A stretch of DNA of 64,000 nt from Mycobacteriaceae bacterium (GTDB lineage Bacteria > Actinomycetota > Actinomycetes > Mycobacteriales > Mycobacteriaceae). Location of the stretch: positions 62,001-126,000 of the forward strand of contig JAFARC010000045.1 of assembly GCA_019245755.1 (NCBI GenBank). Reading direction: 5' to 3'. The position numbers and the translations under genes are program-made. The number at the start of each line of letters is the position of its first letter. Positions within the stretch are counted from its first letter, which is position 1. This document shows positions 34,420 through 41,919 of this stretch, piece after piece. The notes beneath the pieces were generated by a model, which was not told where the DNA came from, ran no database searches, and worked only from the letters and a program-made list of their open reading frames with translations.

Positions 34420-34655
34420 CCGAGCGTGATCGCCGAGCGGCTCCAGTCCCTGGCGACCTCGGGCATCGTGACGGGAACTTCGCGCTACGAGGTGACCGAC
34501 AAGGGCCAGGCCTTCTTCCCGGTGTTGATTCTCGCGCCCCGGCAGGGCCTGCGGTGGTGCTCACCGGCAGGGGTAGCGCCGCGTTCGCCGCAATGCTGGT
34601 TTGCGACCAGTGCGCGGAGCCGTTGAAAGGGGGCCGGCGTCCGGGTGATGGGATC
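34420..34655 (+). pseudogene. Frameshifted HxlR-family transcriptional regulator remnant
   Basis: One frame gives IAERLQSLATSGIVTG…RYEVTDKGQAFFPVLILAPRQGLRW, the C-terminal half of an HxlR winged helix. The next part continues in another frame as GSAAFAAMLVCDQCAEPLKGGRRPGDG, the typical CDQC-containing tail. The switch lies near 34540-34560. The N-terminal half and start codon are absent. The stretch 34092-34419 gives no convincing protein in any frame, so the 580-base gap holds only this broken gene. Confidence 0.72.
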
Positions 34656-34672
34656 GCTCGATCGCGGTTAGA

Positions 34673-35269
34673 TCAATCGATTAGCGCACGAAGGTCGTTA
34701 ATGTCGCGGTACACCCGCGCAGTCCAGCCTGCGCGGCGCGCTGCGTCAACGTTGTCTTCACCGTCGTCGACGAACCGGATCCGCGCCGGCCGCACGCCAA
34801 GTAATTGGGTTACCTGCCGATAGACGCGGGGATCGGGTTTGTTCGCAACGAGGCGGTGACAAAAGAACAGCCGGTTGAAGGCGTCGAATTCATGGGGATA
34901 CACGCGGGTCAACACCTCTTCTTCGAGCGGACCGTTGTTGGTGAACACCGCGCGGACGACCGGAGCCTGTGCGACCAGCTCGACCACCTCGGTAGCGGGG
35001 CGGAAGGCGCTGCACCAGGCCTGGTCCAGATCATCGTCGGATCCCGCGTAGCCGGTGATGCGCCGCACTTCGGCGCGCACGTCCGCCGCGGTGGGGTACT
35101 TGCCTGCGTCGGCGTCGCCGCTGACCCCGGAATCCCACAAGGCTGATTCGACCTGTGCGGGCGATGCACCGAATAGCCGCCCCAACTGGCCCAGCCGGTG
35201 CTCGTGGTCGAAGTCGAACAAGACGCCACCTAGATCCACAAGAAGCATGAATTTCCCCGCGCCCGTCAT
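34673..35269 (-). CDS. HAD-family hydrolase
   Basis: 198 residues from ATG 35269 (191 from ATG 35248, which has GGGGAAA upstream). HAD motif I is LLVDLGGVLFDFD, motif II AVFTNNG, motif III around NKPDPRVYRQV and motif [20 protein letters not shown]. An alpha-helical cap lies after motif I. The second motif I Asp is Gly, as in the YihX/epoxide-hydrolase-N-like group. Substrate unknown. It faces the HNH gene divergently with about 150 bases between. Confidence 0.85.
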   Translation of the reverse strand: MTGAGKFMLLVDLGGVLFDFDHEHRLGQLGRLFGASPAQVESALWDSGVSGDADAGKYPTAADVRAEVRRITGYAGSDDDLDQAWCSAFRPATEVVELVAQAPVVRAVFTNNGPLEEEVLTRVYPHEFDAFNRLFFCHRLVANKPDPRVYRQVTQLLGVRPARIRFVDDGEDNVDAARRAGWTARVYRDINDLRALID

Positions 35270-35382
35270 CCTGATGCGACGGTAGGTGCTCGATCGACCA
35301 TCCCGGCGCCGAATAACGAGGAAATCCGACGACGTGTTCCCCGGCGTCGGCCGGCCCTGGTGTCCGCGGCGATCCAACTGGG

Positions 35383-35411
35383 TTGACTTTGTCGGTCGGT
35401 CCAACTAATAT
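35383..35411 (+). promoter_or_regulatory. Promoter of the 13E12 HNH gene
   Basis: TTGACT (35383-35388), a 17-base spacer and TAATAT (35406-35411) form one of the best sigma-A-like promoters in the window. The expected transcription start falls at about 35418-35419, on the ATG, so the message should be leaderless. Confidence 0.8.
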
Positions 35412-35426
35412 CGAACATATGTTCGA
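35411..35426. promoter_or_regulatory. LexA (SOS) box
   Basis: TCGAACATATGTTCGA is a perfect palindrome matching the mycobacterial LexA consensus TCGAAC-N4-GTTCGA. It overlaps the -10, the predicted transcription start and the ATG at 35419, so bound LexA should block transcription. Several M. tuberculosis REP13E12 genes are known to carry LexA sites. Confidence 0.9.
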
Positions 35427-36717
35427 CTCCGAGTGGCTGGCCCGTTTGGCCGCCGTCGACCCGCACGCCGATCAGGCGGCCCTGGTGGAGCACATCGCGC
35501 TGCTCGAGCAGGTGAAATCGGCCGCCGCGGCGGGTCAGGCCCGGGCGGCGGCGGCCCTGGACGCGTCACGCCGGGCCGCCGAAGCCCAGTCCGGGGTGCC
35601 GGCCCGGCGGCGTGGGCGGGGGGTGGCCAGTGAGATCGCGCTGGCACGCAGGGATGCCCCGGCTCGCGGCGGGCGACATCTGGGATTGGCCAAGGCGCTG
35701 GTCGAGGAGATGCCCCACACCCTGGCCGCGCTGGCGGCCGGGGTGCTCACCGAGTGGCGGGCCACCCTGATCGTGCGGGAATCGGCCTGCTTGGATCGAG
35801 AACATCGCCGGCTGCTCGACGCCCAGCTGTGCGCCGACACCGGTGCGCTGGCCGGGCTCGGGGACGGGCGCATCGCCGCGGCGGCCAAGGCCATCGCCTA
35901 CCGGCTGGACCCCCACGCGGTGGTCGACGCGGCGGCCCACGCCGCCACCGACCGCCGGGTCAGCATTCGCCCGGCACCCGACACCATGACCTGGCTGACC
36001 GCGCTGTTGCCGGTCACCCAGGGGGTGGCGGTGTATGCGGCGCTGCGCCGGGCCGCCGACACTACCCCCGACGAGCGCTCCCGCGGCCAGATCATGGCCG
36101 ACACCCTGGTGGCGCGGGTCACCGGGCGCCCCGCCGAGGTGCCCACCCCGGTCACCGTCAACCTGGTGATGTCCGATCAGGCCCTGCTCGGCGAGAGCCA
36201 GGACCCCGCAGTCATCGACGGCTACGGGCCGGTCCCCGCCGCGGTGGCCCGCGCCTTGGTCGGGCTGGCCGGCACCGACAAACGCTCCCACGCGGCGCTG
36301 CGCCGCCTGTATGCGCGCCCGCGCACCGGGGCGCTGGTGGCCGTAGAGTCACGCGCGCGGCGCTTCCCACGCGGGCTGGCCACGCTGATCGGGCTGCGCG
36401 ATCAAGGCTGCCGCACCCCCTACTGCGACGCCCCCATCCGCCACCGCGACCACGCCACCGCCTGGGCCGAAGGCGGCCCCACCAGCGCCGCCAACGGCCT
36501 GGGCAGCTGCGCACAGTGCAACTACGTCAAAGAATCACCCGGCTGGCAGGTCGACACCGCCACCGACCCCAACGGACGCCACAGCGCAAACATCATCACG
36601 CCCACCGGCGCGCATTACCACTCCACCGCACCCCCACTACCCGGCACACCCTACGTCGAAATCACCGAGGTCGAAGCCAGAATCGCGGTCGCCCTGATCG
36701 ACCTACACGCGGCGTGA
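35419..36717 (+). CDS. 13E12-family protein (DUF222) with C-terminal HNH endonuclease domain
   Basis: 432 residues. DUF222 occupies most of the protein (LARLAAVDPHADQAALVEHIALLEQVKSAAAAGQARAAAALD to VARVTGRPAEVPTPVTVNLVM). The HNH motif follows: CRTPYCDAPIRHRDHATAWAEGGPTSAANGLGSCAQCNYVKE, with the CxxxxC and CxxC zinc pairs and the His-Asn-type catalytic centre. This is the REP13E12 repeat family of mycobacteria; in M. tuberculosis copies of it serve as attachment sites for the phiRv1 prophage. It is driven by its own promoter under a LexA box. The start codon lies within that box. The coding frame is intact. Confidence 0.92.
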   Translation: MFDSEWLARLAAVDPHADQAALVEHIALLEQVKSAAAAGQARAAAALDASRRAAEAQSGVPARRRGRGVASEIALARRDAPARGGRHLGLAKALVEEMPHTLAALAAGVLTEWRATLIVRESACLDREHRRLLDAQLCADTGALAGLGDGRIAAAAKAIAYRLDPHAVVDAAAHAATDRRVSIRPAPDTMTWLTALLPVTQGVAVYAALRRAADTTPDERSRGQIMADTLVARVTGRPAEVPTPVTVNLVMSDQALLGESQDPAVIDGYGPVPAAVARALVGLAGTDKRSHAALRRLYARPRTGALVAVESRARRFPRGLATLIGLRDQGCRTPYCDAPIRHRDHATAWAEGGPTSAANGLGSCAQCNYVKESPGWQVDTATDPNGRHSANIITPTGAHYHSTAPPLPGTPYVEITEVEARIAVALIDLHAA

Positions 36718-36826
36718 AAACGGGCCGAGCGGCAGGATGTGCATGACGTGTGCAAGACCGCCATGGCGGAGCAACAGCTTCGGAGGTCGACACCGTGAAG
36801 CTGCGGATGGTGGCACGGCGCTGTGG

Positions 36827-36845
36827 GTGTCCGAGGGGGGACTTG
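36827..36845. repeat. Distal att copy of the tRNA-Leu 3' end
   Basis: Nineteen bases identical to 40399-40417, including six G residues in a row. It stands alone, with no tRNA body beside it, in the 190-base gap between the HNH gene and the TetR gene. The rest of that gap shows nothing recognisable. Confidence 0.8.
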
Positions 36846-36908
36846 GCCGTCTGCGACACGGGTTGAGGTCTTTGAGTTGAGTCGTTGATCACGAGGGTCG
36901 CGGTTGGG

Positions 36909-37565
36909 TCACGCCAGGCGCGTTGCGATGAATGCGCGGGTGGATTCCTCCAGACGACGCCGGGCCGCCTCGGGGATCTCACGCAGTGGACCCTGCTCGG
37001 AGAGCACTGCCAGCCCGTGCACCGTGGCCCAGATGGGGTATTCGATCCCGGCGCGGCGTGCCGGATCGAGCACGCCGGCGTCGACCAGTTCGTCGAGCGC
37101 CACGCGCAGCTGATCCAACGGCAACGGGCCCTTTCGCGCCTCCACGTCCCCGGCTCCGTAGGCGTGCTGATGGGGAAGGGAAAACGCGGTGGCGAACAAC
37201 CCCGGTTCGGCATGGGCAAATTCCAGATACGCCCGGAAGATCGCGCGGAAGCGACGGCGCGCCGCGCCGGCATCGCCGTAGGCACCGCGCACCCGGGCCA
37301 CGTCAACTGCCATGCGGGCGGCGAGTTCGCCCAAGGCCTCCGCGCACACCGCGGCCAACAGCTCATCACGATCGGCGAAGTGCCGATAAGCGGCGTTGGG
37401 CACCACCCCGACCATCCGTGCGGCTTCCCGCAGCACCACCGCGCCCGGGCCGCCGGCGCGGGCCAGCTCGACGCCCGCGGCGAGCATACCGTCCCGAACT
37501 GCACCTCGTGGGCGCCGCCGACCGGCCTCGGTCGCTTCATTCGCCGATGTGTTCACCATCGCCAC
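36909..37565 (-). CDS. TetR-family transcriptional repressor
   Basis: 218 residues. The N-terminal HTH is VVLREAARMVGVVPNAAYRHFADRDELLAAV (about 42-72), preceded by GAVRDGMLAAGVELAR. The C-terminal half is the WHG-type TetR ligand domain (RFRAIFRAYLEFAHAEPGLFATAF, YPIWATVHGLAVLSEQGPL). It is divergent from the operon that starts at 37746, and three matching palindromes lie in the gap, so it probably represses itself and that operon. The inducer is unknown. Confidence 0.9.
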   Translation of the reverse strand: MAMVNTSANEATEAGRRRPRGAVRDGMLAAGVELARAGGPGAVVLREAARMVGVVPNAAYRHFADRDELLAAVCAEALGELAARMAVDVARVRGAYGDAGAARRRFRAIFRAYLEFAHAEPGLFATAFSLPHQHAYGAGDVEARKGPLPLDQLRVALDELVDAGVLDPARRAGIEYPIWATVHGLAVLSEQGPLREIPEAARRRLEESTRAFIATRLA

Positions 37566-37571
37566 AAATTA

Positions 37572-37635
37572 GTGGACAGCGTCCACCCGAGGCAATAAAG
37601 TAGACGCTGTCCACATAAAAGTGGACACCGTCCAC
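37572..37635. promoter_or_regulatory. Three TetR operator palindromes
   Basis: Boxes at 37572-37586 (GTGGACAGCGTCCAC), 37600-37614 (GTAGACGCTGTCCAC) and 37621-37635 (GTGGACACCGTCCAC) share GTGGAC-N3-GTCCAC; the middle box has one mismatch. Centres are 28 and 21 bases apart. They fill the start region of the TetR gene and the 5' region of the divergent operon, so they are the likely binding sites of that TetR protein. Confidence 0.85.
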
Positions 37636-37675
37636 GAACGTCGCACCCGTGTGTATGGAGGAACCATGACCATAC

Positions 37676-37729
37676 GGCGAACACAACCACGACGTACTGG
37701 CCGAGATCGGCTTAATAAAGGAAATCCGA
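37676..37729 (+). pseudogene. CaiB/BaiF-type CoA-transferase, C-terminal fragment
   Basis: Translation from 37676 gives GEHNHDVLAEIGLIKEIR, preceded by PY after an in-frame TGA. The G-E-H-N-x-x-V-L-x-E-I-G-L signature is the C-terminal end of class III CoA-transferases. Only about 18 codons remain. It suggests that a CoA-transferase gene once headed this operon and was deleted, fusing its end to the operator region. Confidence 0.6.
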
Positions 37730-37745
37730 ACATGGGAGGGAATCC

Positions 37746-38288
37746 ATGACGCCGTCTGTTGCCGGCCACGCCGGCACCCGCATCGTCGCCCACCAGGTCA
37801 ACCGCCTGGTGATCGACTCCGATAGTGGCTTCGACGATCTGTGCCGGCGCTACGAGACACTTGTCCCCGATATCGGGTCAGATGAACTGAGGGCCCTGCT
37901 GGAAAAGGGCGACCTGGACGAAGTGGTGCGCTATACCGCCGAACACACACCGCACACGTTTGCCCGGTTTTGGTCCTTGGATCCGACACCGATGATGCGG
38001 CTACTGGGGCACGAGACCCGAGCGATGACCTACATGATGGGCAATAACGTGGTCGTGGAGACGATGTACCGCCACAACCCTGCGGTCATGCTCTATGCCC
38101 CGCTGCGCACCGCGATCTACGAGGATTCAGCCGGCACAACCCATTTCAGCATCGACCAACCCTCGACACGGTTCGCCAGCTTTGGAGATCCGCGCATCGC
38201 CGAGGTGGGTCTCCTGCTCGACGCCAAGCTCGCCGAGCTGCTGCCGCTACTCGAGCTGCCGGTGCCCGCCGAACTCGAGCAAACCTAA
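37746..38288 (+). CDS. DUF302-domain protein
   Basis: 180 residues. RLVIDSDSGFDDLCRRYETLVPD opens the domain, followed by MMRLLGHETRAMTYMMGNNVVVETMYRHNPAVMLYAPLRTAIYEDSAGTTHFSIDQPSTRFASFGDPRIAEVGLLLDAKLAELL. The pattern (x-Y-x-x-G-N, M-x-R-H-x-P, YAPLR-x-x-I-Y-E-D, FSxDQPS) is that of DUF302. Function unknown; such proteins bind small ligands or act in detoxification contexts. GGAGGGAATCC precedes ATG 37746. First intact gene of the TetR-controlled operon. Confidence 0.82.
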   Translation: MTPSVAGHAGTRIVAHQVNRLVIDSDSGFDDLCRRYETLVPDIGSDELRALLEKGDLDEVVRYTAEHTPHTFARFWSLDPTPMMRLLGHETRAMTYMMGNNVVVETMYRHNPAVMLYAPLRTAIYEDSAGTTHFSIDQPSTRFASFGDPRIAEVGLLLDAKLAELLPLLELPVPAELEQT

Positions 38289-38318
38289 ATCGACGCCGCG
38301 ACAACGAAGGCCAGCACC

Positions 38319-39230
38319 ATGGACGAACCAACCGAACGACTCGTCGACTACGACGGTGGTCAACTGTATGTGCGCGACCATCCGGGCCGCGCTCCGGCGA
38401 TTGTGGCGATGCACGGATTTCCCGACGACTCCCGTATCTACGACCGGCTCATCGGTCCCCTCGGCCCGCAGCGGGTGGTGACATTCGACTGGATAGGCTA
38501 CGGGCGATCAAGCCGGCGCGCTTCGGGGGAATCGAGCGCCACCGGCCGTCAGCAAGAGCTCCTGGCCGTCTGCGACGCCCTACAACTCGAGCAGGCGGTG
38601 CTGGTCGGACATGACGCATCGGGTCCCGAAGCCATCGAGTTCGCCTTGGCCCGCCTGGAACGCGTCGCTGGGCTGGTATTGCTGAACACTTACTACGGGC
38701 GACAGCCGAACCTGGTGTTACCCGAAATGATCGCTCTGATGGCTGATCCCGCGTTAAAACCGTTGACCGACGCTCTCGTTGACGACCCCAACCAGCGGTT
38801 GTGGCTATTGGCCTACACCGGCCGTCGCTTCGGCCTCGATGGGAGCCTTCCCCCCGACGGCATCGGCGTCAGTTCGATCGTGCCGCAATTTTTCGGCGAC
38901 GACAGCCAACCAGATGCGCTCGCCGAAATCCGGTCATGGACCGGCGCTCTCCCCGCGGCCCTCGACCGGCAGGACGCTGTCATCGCCTCCGCCCGGCTGC
39001 AGACCGTCCACGTGCCGGTGTCGGTGATATTCGGCCGCGATGACCCCAATCTGACTCCTGATGTGGCACAACACATCTGCGCTCTATTCACGAACTCTGA
39101 ACTGCACCTCATCTCTCGCGCATCCCACTGGCCCCAATGGGACCAACCCGACGAGGTCGCCGATCTCATCAAGCGATCCATTGCCACCCCTGCAACACCC
39201 GCCCCCCAATCGTTAAGGAGATACAGATGA
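38319..39230 (+). CDS. Alpha/beta hydrolase with Asp nucleophile (epoxide hydrolase / haloalkane dehalogenase-like)
   Basis: 303 residues. Oxyanion motif HGFPDD (32-37), FDWIGYGRSS, nucleophile elbow VGHDASGPEAIEFA with Asp99, acid in IFGRDDPNLTP and catalytic His in ISRASHWPQWDQPDE. An Asp nucleophile fits epoxide hydrolases and dehalogenases rather than esterases; the halide-binding Trp after the nucleophile is missing, which favours epoxide or C-C substrates. Thirty bases after the DUF302 gene and four-base overlap (ATGA) with the next gene, so one operon. Confidence 0.88.
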   Translation: MDEPTERLVDYDGGQLYVRDHPGRAPAIVAMHGFPDDSRIYDRLIGPLGPQRVVTFDWIGYGRSSRRASGESSATGRQQELLAVCDALQLEQAVLVGHDASGPEAIEFALARLERVAGLVLLNTYYGRQPNLVLPEMIALMADPALKPLTDALVDDPNQRLWLLAYTGRRFGLDGSLPPDGIGVSSIVPQFFGDDSQPDALAEIRSWTGALPAALDRQDAVIASARLQTVHVPVSVIFGRDDPNLTPDVAQHICALFTNSELHLISRASHWPQWDQPDEVADLIKRSIATPATPAPQSLRRYR

Positions 39231-39964
39231 GCAGCGAGCTTCTCGACAGCGTGCTGGACGCCCACGGCGGGCTGGCGAACTGGGACCACGTCAGCGCGGT
39301 CACCGCCGAGATCGCGGTCGGAGGGCCGTTTTGGGCTCCGCGAGGCTGGCCGGACCTGGCGCCCACGCTGACGGTCTCGATGGACGCCCGCCGCGAACAC
39401 ATCACGACGACACCTTTTCCTGGGGCTGATCAATGTGCAGTTTTCGACGTGGGTCCAGAACGGCTGGCCATTCAAACCACCAGCGGCAAGGTCGTTGAGG
39501 AGCGCACCGATCCGCGGCCCGGGTTTCCCCCGTTTGACCTGCAGACCACCAAGTGGGATGCGATCCAGACCGCTTACTTCACCAGCTGCGCCAACTGGAA
39601 CTACTTCACCCAGCCGTTCAGCTTCACCTACCCCGGGGTGCAGGTCGGCGAAATCCAGCCGTGGCGGGAAGGCGACGAAACCTGGCGGCGCCTCGCAGTG
39701 CACTTTCCGCCGAACATGCCCAACCACAACGCCGATCAGGTCTTCTACTACGACGACCACTTCTTGCTGCGTCGGATGGATTACGCCCCTGATGTGACCG
39801 GCAGTACTGTGGCGCACTACACCGACGACCACAAGACGTTCGACAAGTTCGTCTTCCCAACTCGTCGTCGCATCTACCGGCGCGGCGACGACGGCGCCGC
39901 CGACCAACGCCTCGCGATCATCACTGTGGATGTTTCCTTGGTCCGCGTTCAATACTTTGCCTAG
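39227..39964 (+). CDS. Conserved protein of unknown function in the island operon
   Basis: 245 residues, no signal peptide or membrane segment. Starts SSELLDSVLDAHGGLANWDHVSAVTAEIAVGGPFWAPRGW and continues with DLQTTKWDAIQTAYFTSCANWNYFTQPFSFTYPGVQVGEIQPWREGDETWRRLAVHFPPN and DHKTFDKFVFPTRRRIYRR. The plan, a repeated beta-rich domain with many aromatic residues, suggests a ligand-binding barrel, but I do not recognise a named family. AAGGAG precedes ATG 39227, which overlaps the hydrolase stop, so the two proteins are made together. Confidence 0.8.
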   Translation: MSSELLDSVLDAHGGLANWDHVSAVTAEIAVGGPFWAPRGWPDLAPTLTVSMDARREHITTTPFPGADQCAVFDVGPERLAIQTTSGKVVEERTDPRPGFPPFDLQTTKWDAIQTAYFTSCANWNYFTQPFSFTYPGVQVGEIQPWREGDETWRRLAVHFPPNMPNHNADQVFYYDDHFLLRRMDYAPDVTGSTVAHYTDDHKTFDKFVFPTRRRIYRRGDDGAADQRLAIITVDVSLVRVQYFA

Positions 39965-40030
39965 CGCTGACGCGTCAGCTTCTCGCGTACCGAAAGCTCG
40001 GCAAAACGCTTAGGCCACCTACCAAGGAAC

Positions 40031-40219
40031 GACACCGCCTTCATCCCGCACGTGGATGAGATCAAGTGCAACGTGCTGAGGCCACGGCTGGAGAAAGCGC
40101 TCGCAGACAATAACGTGCTGTTCGGCGGCCTGGCGGCGATCGAGCGGCAGCCGGTGTCGGTGCGCCGACAGATCAAGCTGTTCCGCAGCGCTGAACCCAG
40201 AAAACCAGACGCCGATTGA
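40031..40219 (+). pseudogene. Unidentified gene fragment at the island end
   Basis: An open frame without a start codon reads DTAFIPHVDEIKCNVLRPRLEKALADNNVLFGGLAAIERQPVSVRRQIKLFRSAEP and ends at TGA 40217-40219. Its composition and amphipathic pattern look coding, and it is the best of the six frames here, but the family is not recognised. It probably lost its 5' part when the island was trimmed. From 40220 to 40398 there is only AT-rich sequence with no gene I can support. Confidence 0.4.
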
Positions 40220-40398
40220 GGTGTAAGCACTCCAGCTGTGCTGCCAGGTGTAAATGGCCACGGCAGCCCAACGGCGGGCGTAGTGGCCGTAGGGCAGAAT
40301 TAGGACATCAACGCGATGTCCAATCGACATCAGCAAATACAAAAAATCCACTTTTGCCGAGCTTAGAGGGAATTTTCTATCTATGTAGCTAACAAATT

Positions 40399-40417
40399 GT
40401 GTCCGAGGGGGGACTTG
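40399..40417. repeat. tRNA-proximal att copy
   Basis: Nineteen bases identical to 36827-36845. Most of it is the 3' acceptor strand and adjacent T-stem bases of the tRNA-Leu gene, read on the minus strand. Confidence 0.8.
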
Positions 40418-40485
40418 AACCCCCACGCCCGTTAATAGGGCACTAGCACCTCAAGCTAGCGCGTCTGCCATTCCGCCACTCGGAC
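40401..40485 (-). tRNA. tRNA-Leu (anticodon GAG)
   Basis: Read on the minus strand. Acceptor stem GTCCGAG pairs with CTCGGAC; the anticodon stem-loop is CTAGC-TTGAGGT-GCTAG with GAG at positions 34-36; a long variable arm (class II, TGCCCTATTAACGGGCG) and a T loop GTTCAAGTC are present. CCA is not encoded. About 85 bases. Its 3' end is the integration site of the island. Confidence 0.95.
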
Positions 40486-40576
40486 TGAGCCCAAACATCC
40501 CGGGCAGCTTAGGCTATCGGATTCGGGTATCCGACCCCAAACCTGACGAGCCAATCCAATGGTAGGAAAGGGTATT

Positions 40577-41902
40577 GTGACGACTCCCGTCGACGAGGTG
40601 ATCGACCTCGTCAGCAGGCTGATCCGGTTCGACACCTCCAACACCGGCGATCCCGCAACCAGCAGGGGTGAGGCGGAGTGCGCGCAGTGGGTCGCCAAGC
40701 AGCTCGACGAGGTCGGTTATCAGACCGAATACCTGGAGGCCGGGGCTCCGGGTCGCGGCAACGTGTTCGCGCGGCTGGCCGGCGGCGACGCAGACCGCGG
40801 TGCGCTGCTGGTGCACGGGCACCTCGACGTGGTGCCGGCGGAAGCGGCCGACTGGAGTGTTCACCCGTTCTCCGGCGCGGTGGAGGACGGCTTCGTGTGG
40901 GGCCGCGGTGCCGTCGACATGAAAGACATGGTGGGCATGATGATCGCGGTGGCCCGCCACTTCAAACGCGCCGGCATCGTGCCGCCGCGTGACCTGGTGT
41001 TCGCCTTCATCTCCGACGAGGAACACGGCGGCAAATACGGGGCCCAGTGGCTCGTCGATCATCGCCCGGACCTGTTCGGCGGCGTGACCGAGGCGATCGG
41101 GGAGGTTGGCGGCTTCTCGGTGACGGTTCCACGGCGCGACGGCGGCGAACGTCGGCTCTACCTCATCGAGACCGCCGAGAAATCACTGTTGTGGATGCGG
41201 CTCACCGCGCGCGGCCGTGCCGGGCACGGGTCGATGGTGCACGACGACAACGCCGTCACGCTGGTGGCCGAAGCCGTTGCCCGGCTGGGTCGCCACCAGT
41301 TTCCGTTGGTGCTGACCGACCCGGTCGCGGAATTTCTGGCGGCGGTGGGCGAGGAGACCGGTCACAGCTTCGACGTCGACTCGCCTGACCTCGACGGGGC
41401 GATCGGCAAGCTGGGTCCGATCGCCCGCGTCGTCGGCGCCACACTGCGCGACACCGCCAACCCGACGATGCTGAAGGCCGGATACAAGGCCAACGTCGTC
41501 CCGGCCACCGCCGAGGCGGTCGTCGACTGCCGGGTATTGCCGGGCCGGCAGGCCGCGTTCGAGCGGGAGATCGACGAGCTGATCGGGCCGCACGTGAGCC
41601 GTGAATGGATCAGGGCGCTGCCGTCCTACGAGACCAGCTTCGACGGCGACCTGGTGGACGCGATGAACGCCGCACTGCTGGCGGTCGATCCCGAGGCGCG
41701 GATCGTGCCGTACATGATGTCCGGGGGTACTGACGCAAAAGCGTTCAAGCGCTTGGGCATTCGCTGTTTCGGATTCATTCCGCTGCGGCTGCCGCCGGAC
41801 CTGGATTTCGCGGCGTTGTTCCACGGCGTCGATGAACGGGTACCCGTTGACGCGCTCAAGTTCGGCACCCAAGTTCTCGAGCACTTCCTGTTGCACTGCT
41901 GA
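40577..41902 (+). CDS. M20-family metallopeptidase (Rv2141c-like, DapE/ArgE group)
   Basis: About 441 residues. Zinc ligands and neighbours of the M20 fold: [11 protein letters not shown] (His, catalytic Asp), [14 protein letters not shown] (bridging Asp), ISDEEHGG (catalytic Glu pair) and a C-terminal His in [12 protein letters not shown]. The dimerisation domain contains RGRAGHGSM. Likely an amidohydrolase or dipeptidase; substrate not readable. GTG 40577 has GGAAAGGG 4 bases upstream; ATG 40559 would add six residues. Conserved synteny resumes at this gene. Confidence 0.88.
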   Translation: MTTPVDEVIDLVSRLIRFDTSNTGDPATSRGEAECAQWVAKQLDEVGYQTEYLEAGAPGRGNVFARLAGGDADRGALLVHGHLDVVPAEAADWSVHPFSGAVEDGFVWGRGAVDMKDMVGMMIAVARHFKRAGIVPPRDLVFAFISDEEHGGKYGAQWLVDHRPDLFGGVTEAIGEVGGFSVTVPRRDGGERRLYLIETAEKSLLWMRLTARGRAGHGSMVHDDNAVTLVAEAVARLGRHQFPLVLTDPVAEFLAAVGEETGHSFDVDSPDLDGAIGKLGPIARVVGATLRDTANPTMLKAGYKANVVPATAEAVVDCRVLPGRQAAFEREIDELIGPHVSREWIRALPSYETSFDGDLVDAMNAALLAVDPEARIVPYMMSGGTDAKAFKRLGIRCFGFIPLRLPPDLDFAALFHGVDERVPVDALKFGTQVLEHFLLHC

Positions 41903-41919
41903 GCGGAGAAAGGACGACC

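Larger units (their letters stand above)
36827..40417. mobile_element. tRNA-Leu-associated island of about 3.6 kb flanked by 19-bp repeats
   Basis: The 19-mer GTGTCCGAGGGGGGACTTG occurs at 36827-36845 and again at 40399-40417, where it is the 3' end (acceptor plus part of the T stem) of a tRNA-Leu gene on the minus strand. This is the arrangement left by site-specific integration into a tRNA 3' end: the tRNA is rebuilt at one side and a partial copy is left at the other. Between lie a TetR regulator, a CoA-transferase fragment, a DUF302 gene, an alpha/beta hydrolase, a DUF gene and one more fragment. No integrase remains. Base composition is visibly less GC-rich than the flanks, with an AT-rich stretch at 40320-40400. 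Confidence 0.78.

Noticed and set aside
37665..37748. A 27-codon peptide (MTIRRTQPRR…) before the DUF302 gene
   Set aside because: It has a fair ribosome site, but the overlapping frame matches the CoA-transferase C-terminus; the peptide has no further support.
36846..40398. Integrase or excisionase gene in the island
   Set aside because: I looked for the tyrosine recombinase R…HxxR…Y pattern and serine recombinase motifs in all frames of this segment and saw none.
40019..40426. A 135-codon minus-strand protein overlapping the tRNA
   Set aside because: It begins inside the tRNA-Leu T arm and its translation is not like any family; the plus-strand fragment at 40031-40219 looks more like coding sequence.
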